6,664 nt of DNA from an uncultured Saprospiraceae bacterium (GTDB taxonomy: Bacteria; Bacteroidota; Bacteroidia; Chitinophagales; Saprospiraceae). Below are positions 5,649 to 6,664 of the stretch, piece by piece. Both the position numbers and the translations under genes were made by a program. The stretch lies in the NCBI GenBank assembly GCA_937930625.1, contig CALHBW010000220.1:1-6664 (forward strand), read 5' to 3'. A model generated the notes under the pieces. That model did not search any database and was not told the DNA's origin. It worked only from the letters and a program-made list of their open reading frames with translations. Each line of letters starts with the position of its first letter. Position 1 is the first letter of the stretch.

Positions 5649-5760
5649 TTACGGGTTGCGGGTTTTCGGGTTACGAGTTAGGGCTTATTTTTTGCTTCGC
5701 AAAAGATGAATAAGTCCGTCAACTCGCAACCCGTCAACTCGTAACTCGCAACTCGCAACT
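5648..5760. repeat. CGGGTTGCGAGTT-type palindrome, copy B (possible terminator)
   Basis: Seen: left half GTTACGGGTTGCGGGTT, CGGGTTACGAGTT, GGCTTATT, TTTTGC; loop TTC; right half GCAAAA, AATAAGTCC, AACTCGCAACCCG, AACTCGTAACTCGCAAC. It begins on the last base of the glucosaminidase stop codon and ends nine bases before the next ATG, so it fills the whole gap between the two genes. It is related to copy A at 4762–4883. A long stable RNA hairpin is expected, without a T-run, so it could slow transcription or protect mRNA ends rather than act as a classic terminator. Confidence 0.75.
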
Positions 5761-5768
5761 CATAAACC

Positions 5769-6101
5769 ATGTCAAATTCTGCACATTTGTGTTTCTTATA
5801 TTTAACTATTTTTTTGCTGATGATTTTGAGTTTTTATTTGATTAGAAACTTCCTGAATTTTCGGCAAAAAATTATTGGCAAGCGCAATTATCCGTTGGTC
5901 AAGGCATTTAGTATTCTGATTATTGCTTTTGCACTCCAAAACGGTTTGAGTCAGGCATTGATTCCGATGTTTATGGATTTCGTTGGTTATAGCGGATATA
6001 CATATTCGGGTAGTTCCAATGAATCTATTGTTTTTTATCTTGTCGTGGGTGCTGTGGCTATCGCCTATGTTTTTGCGATAAGAGGAGAAAAAGAGAAATA
6101 A
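5769..6101 (+). CDS. Hypothetical three-helix membrane protein
   Basis: I do not recognise this 110-residue protein. Three hydrophobic segments are seen: about 7–26 (LCFLYLTIFLLMILSFYLI), 43–65 (LVKAFSILIIAFALQNGLSQ) and 87–104 (IVFYLVVGAVAIAYVFAI). A basic loop lies at 31–40 (FRQKIIGKRN), placing that loop in the cytoplasm by the positive-inside rule, and a Tyr/Ser/Gly-rich loop (YSGYTYSGSSNE) lies at 74–85. The charged tail REGKEK-like end (RGEKEK) is short. No enzyme motif is visible. The start codon follows directly after the palindrome ending at 5760. Even codon use, a sensible membrane topology and the absence of a competing frame argue that it is real. It might be co-transcribed with the glucosaminidase gene, but no functional link is shown. 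Confidence 0.7.
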   Translation: MSNSAHLCFLYLTIFLLMILSFYLIRNFLNFRQKIIGKRNYPLVKAFSILIIAFALQNGLSQALIPMFMDFVGYSGYTYSGSSNESIVFYLVVGAVAIAYVFAIRGEKEK

Positions 6102-6160
6102 TTCTTGTTGTAGTAAGTAAAAATAGTATATTGTTTGGTCTTTTACAGAGAGTCATGTTT

Positions 6161-6386
6161 CAAGGGGTAGGACAAATCTTTAATTTCAAATTGAAATGAG
6201 CGCAATTAAGCCCCTGTAATGACTGCTTTAGCTGTCAAGTGAATAGCAAACAATGTCACATAAATAACTTATTTTAAATGAATTATAAATTTTAAATAAA
6301 AAATTATTTGATAGTTAAAGCAGCCATTACAGAACTCGGATTAAAGCATTTTTTTTACTAAAATTAAAGATTTGTCCTACAACTTG
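6161..6386. repeat. Inverted-repeat element, MITE-like, about 225 bp
   Basis: Seen: ends GTAGGACAAATCTTTAATTT (6167–6186) and its perfect complement at 6361–6380, extended by CAAG/CTTG at 6161–6164 and 6383–6386. A second pair of arms at 6214–6236 and 6310–6332 (CTGTAATGACTGCTTTAGCT against AGTTAAAGCAGCCATTACAG) matches at 20 of 23 positions, and two of the three differences are G-T wobbles when read as plus-strand RNA. The centre is AT-rich. No clear target duplication is seen and no gene is inside. It could be a non-autonomous mobile element or an intergenic RNA-folding repeat. Confidence 0.7.
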
Positions 6387-6388
6387 TT

Positions 6389-6538
6389 TTCAATATATTC
6401 GCCAATTATGAATTTTGAATGGAAAAAGGTGCGATTCTATTTTTTCTAAAGGAAAAAATAGAATCGCACCTATGGTAAAAATATTTTAATTGTTAATTGT
6501 CAATAAAAAAACAAAGTGAAATTCAATATGTTCGCCAA
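6389..6538 (+). repeat. 17-bp direct repeats bracketing a hairpin
   Basis: Seen: TTCAATATATTCGCCAA at 6389–6405 and TTCAATATGTTCGCCAA at 6522–6538, one difference in 17. The hairpin 6427–6471 lies between them. The repeats may be remnants of a duplicated segment or of a recombination event; they are too long for an ordinary target-site duplication. Confidence 0.6.
6427..6471. repeat. Perfect 20-bp-stem hairpin
   Basis: Seen: AGGTGCGATTCTATTTTTTC (6427–6446), loop TAAAG, then the exact complement at 6452–6471. No gene ends within 300 bases on the plus strand and no T-run follows, so a role as intrinsic terminator is unlikely. A stem free of any mismatch suggests a recent origin or selection, and is typical of a miniature palindromic repeat. 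Confidence 0.8.
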
Positions 6539-6664
6539 ATTGAAAATTGATAATTGAGAGTTGATAATTAATTTATTTTTTATTTCATAAAAAACTTAAA
6601 ATTAAATAATTACAAATTATAAAATAAGATTAGTTATCAATTGTACATTCTCAATTCTCAATTT
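6537..6664. repeat. ATTGATAATTGAGA-type inverted repeat at window end
   Basis: Seen: arms 6537–6570 and 6631–6664 are imperfect inverted complements (about three quarters of 34 positions match), made of AATTGA/GATAATT units. The right arm runs to the last base of the window and may continue. The 60 bases between are nearly pure A/T. Degenerate repeats of this type are frequent in Bacteroidetes intergenic DNA. Confidence 0.6.

Noticed and set aside
6157..6392. Target duplication around the GTAGGACAAATC element
   Set aside because: TGTTTCAA on the left and TGTTTTCAA on the right resemble each other but overlap the element ends unevenly and are not exact, so I do not count them.
6427..6471. Intrinsic terminator
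   Set aside because: There is no T-run after the stem and the nearest upstream gene ends more than 300 bases away.

Overview
The window looks like chromosomal DNA of a Bacteroidota (Bacteroidetes) bacterium; genus not resolved. Pointers are an alpha/beta-fused 2-oxo acid dehydrogenase E1 of the form common in that phylum, a PadR–PspC gene pair of the Bacteroidetes type, promoter elements fitting the phylum's TTG...TAnnTTTG pattern, absence of clear Shine-Dalgarno sequences, and long AT-rich intergenic regions full of inverted repeats. I see no rRNA, tRNA, CRISPR array, transposase or phage gene.

Layout. 1–155: a short transposon-like repeat (copy 1), cut by the window start. 244–1660 (+): a PadR regulator, a short PspC-domain membrane protein and an 85-residue membrane-anchored protein of unknown function, probably one transcription unit for at least the first two. 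1661–2082: a convergent intergenic region holding a long inverted repeat, into whose loop copy 2 of the transposon-like repeat is inserted with an 8-bp target duplication. 2083–4074 (-): the fused E1 gene, with a TAnnTTTG-type -7 element just upstream. 4075–4910: a divergent, gene-free region with octamer tandem repeats, a CGCAGAG-type inverted repeat, a poly-A/T stretch, an AT-rich palindrome and a CGGGTTGCGAGTT-type palindrome. 4911–5648 (+): a membrane-anchored GH73 glucosaminidase. 5648–5760: a second CGGGTTGCGAGTT-type palindrome. 5769–6101 (+): a three-helix membrane protein of unknown function. 6102–6664: gene-free, with an inverted-repeat element, a perfect 20-bp-stem hairpin bracketed by 17-bp direct repeats, and a terminal inverted repeat running to the window end.

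How the genes relate. The PadR and PspC genes probably form an envelope-related regulatory pair. The E1 gene is metabolic and stands alone here (no E2 or E3 in view). The glucosaminidase acts on peptidoglycan; its three-helix neighbour has no assignable role. These groups do not form one evident pathway.

The most notable content is non-coding. Every long intergenic region carries at least one inverted repeat, and the repeats belong to several unrelated sequence families. The best supported is the MITE-like element with 19/20-matching terminal repeats and an exact 8-bp target duplication. I found no convincing new multi-gene system.
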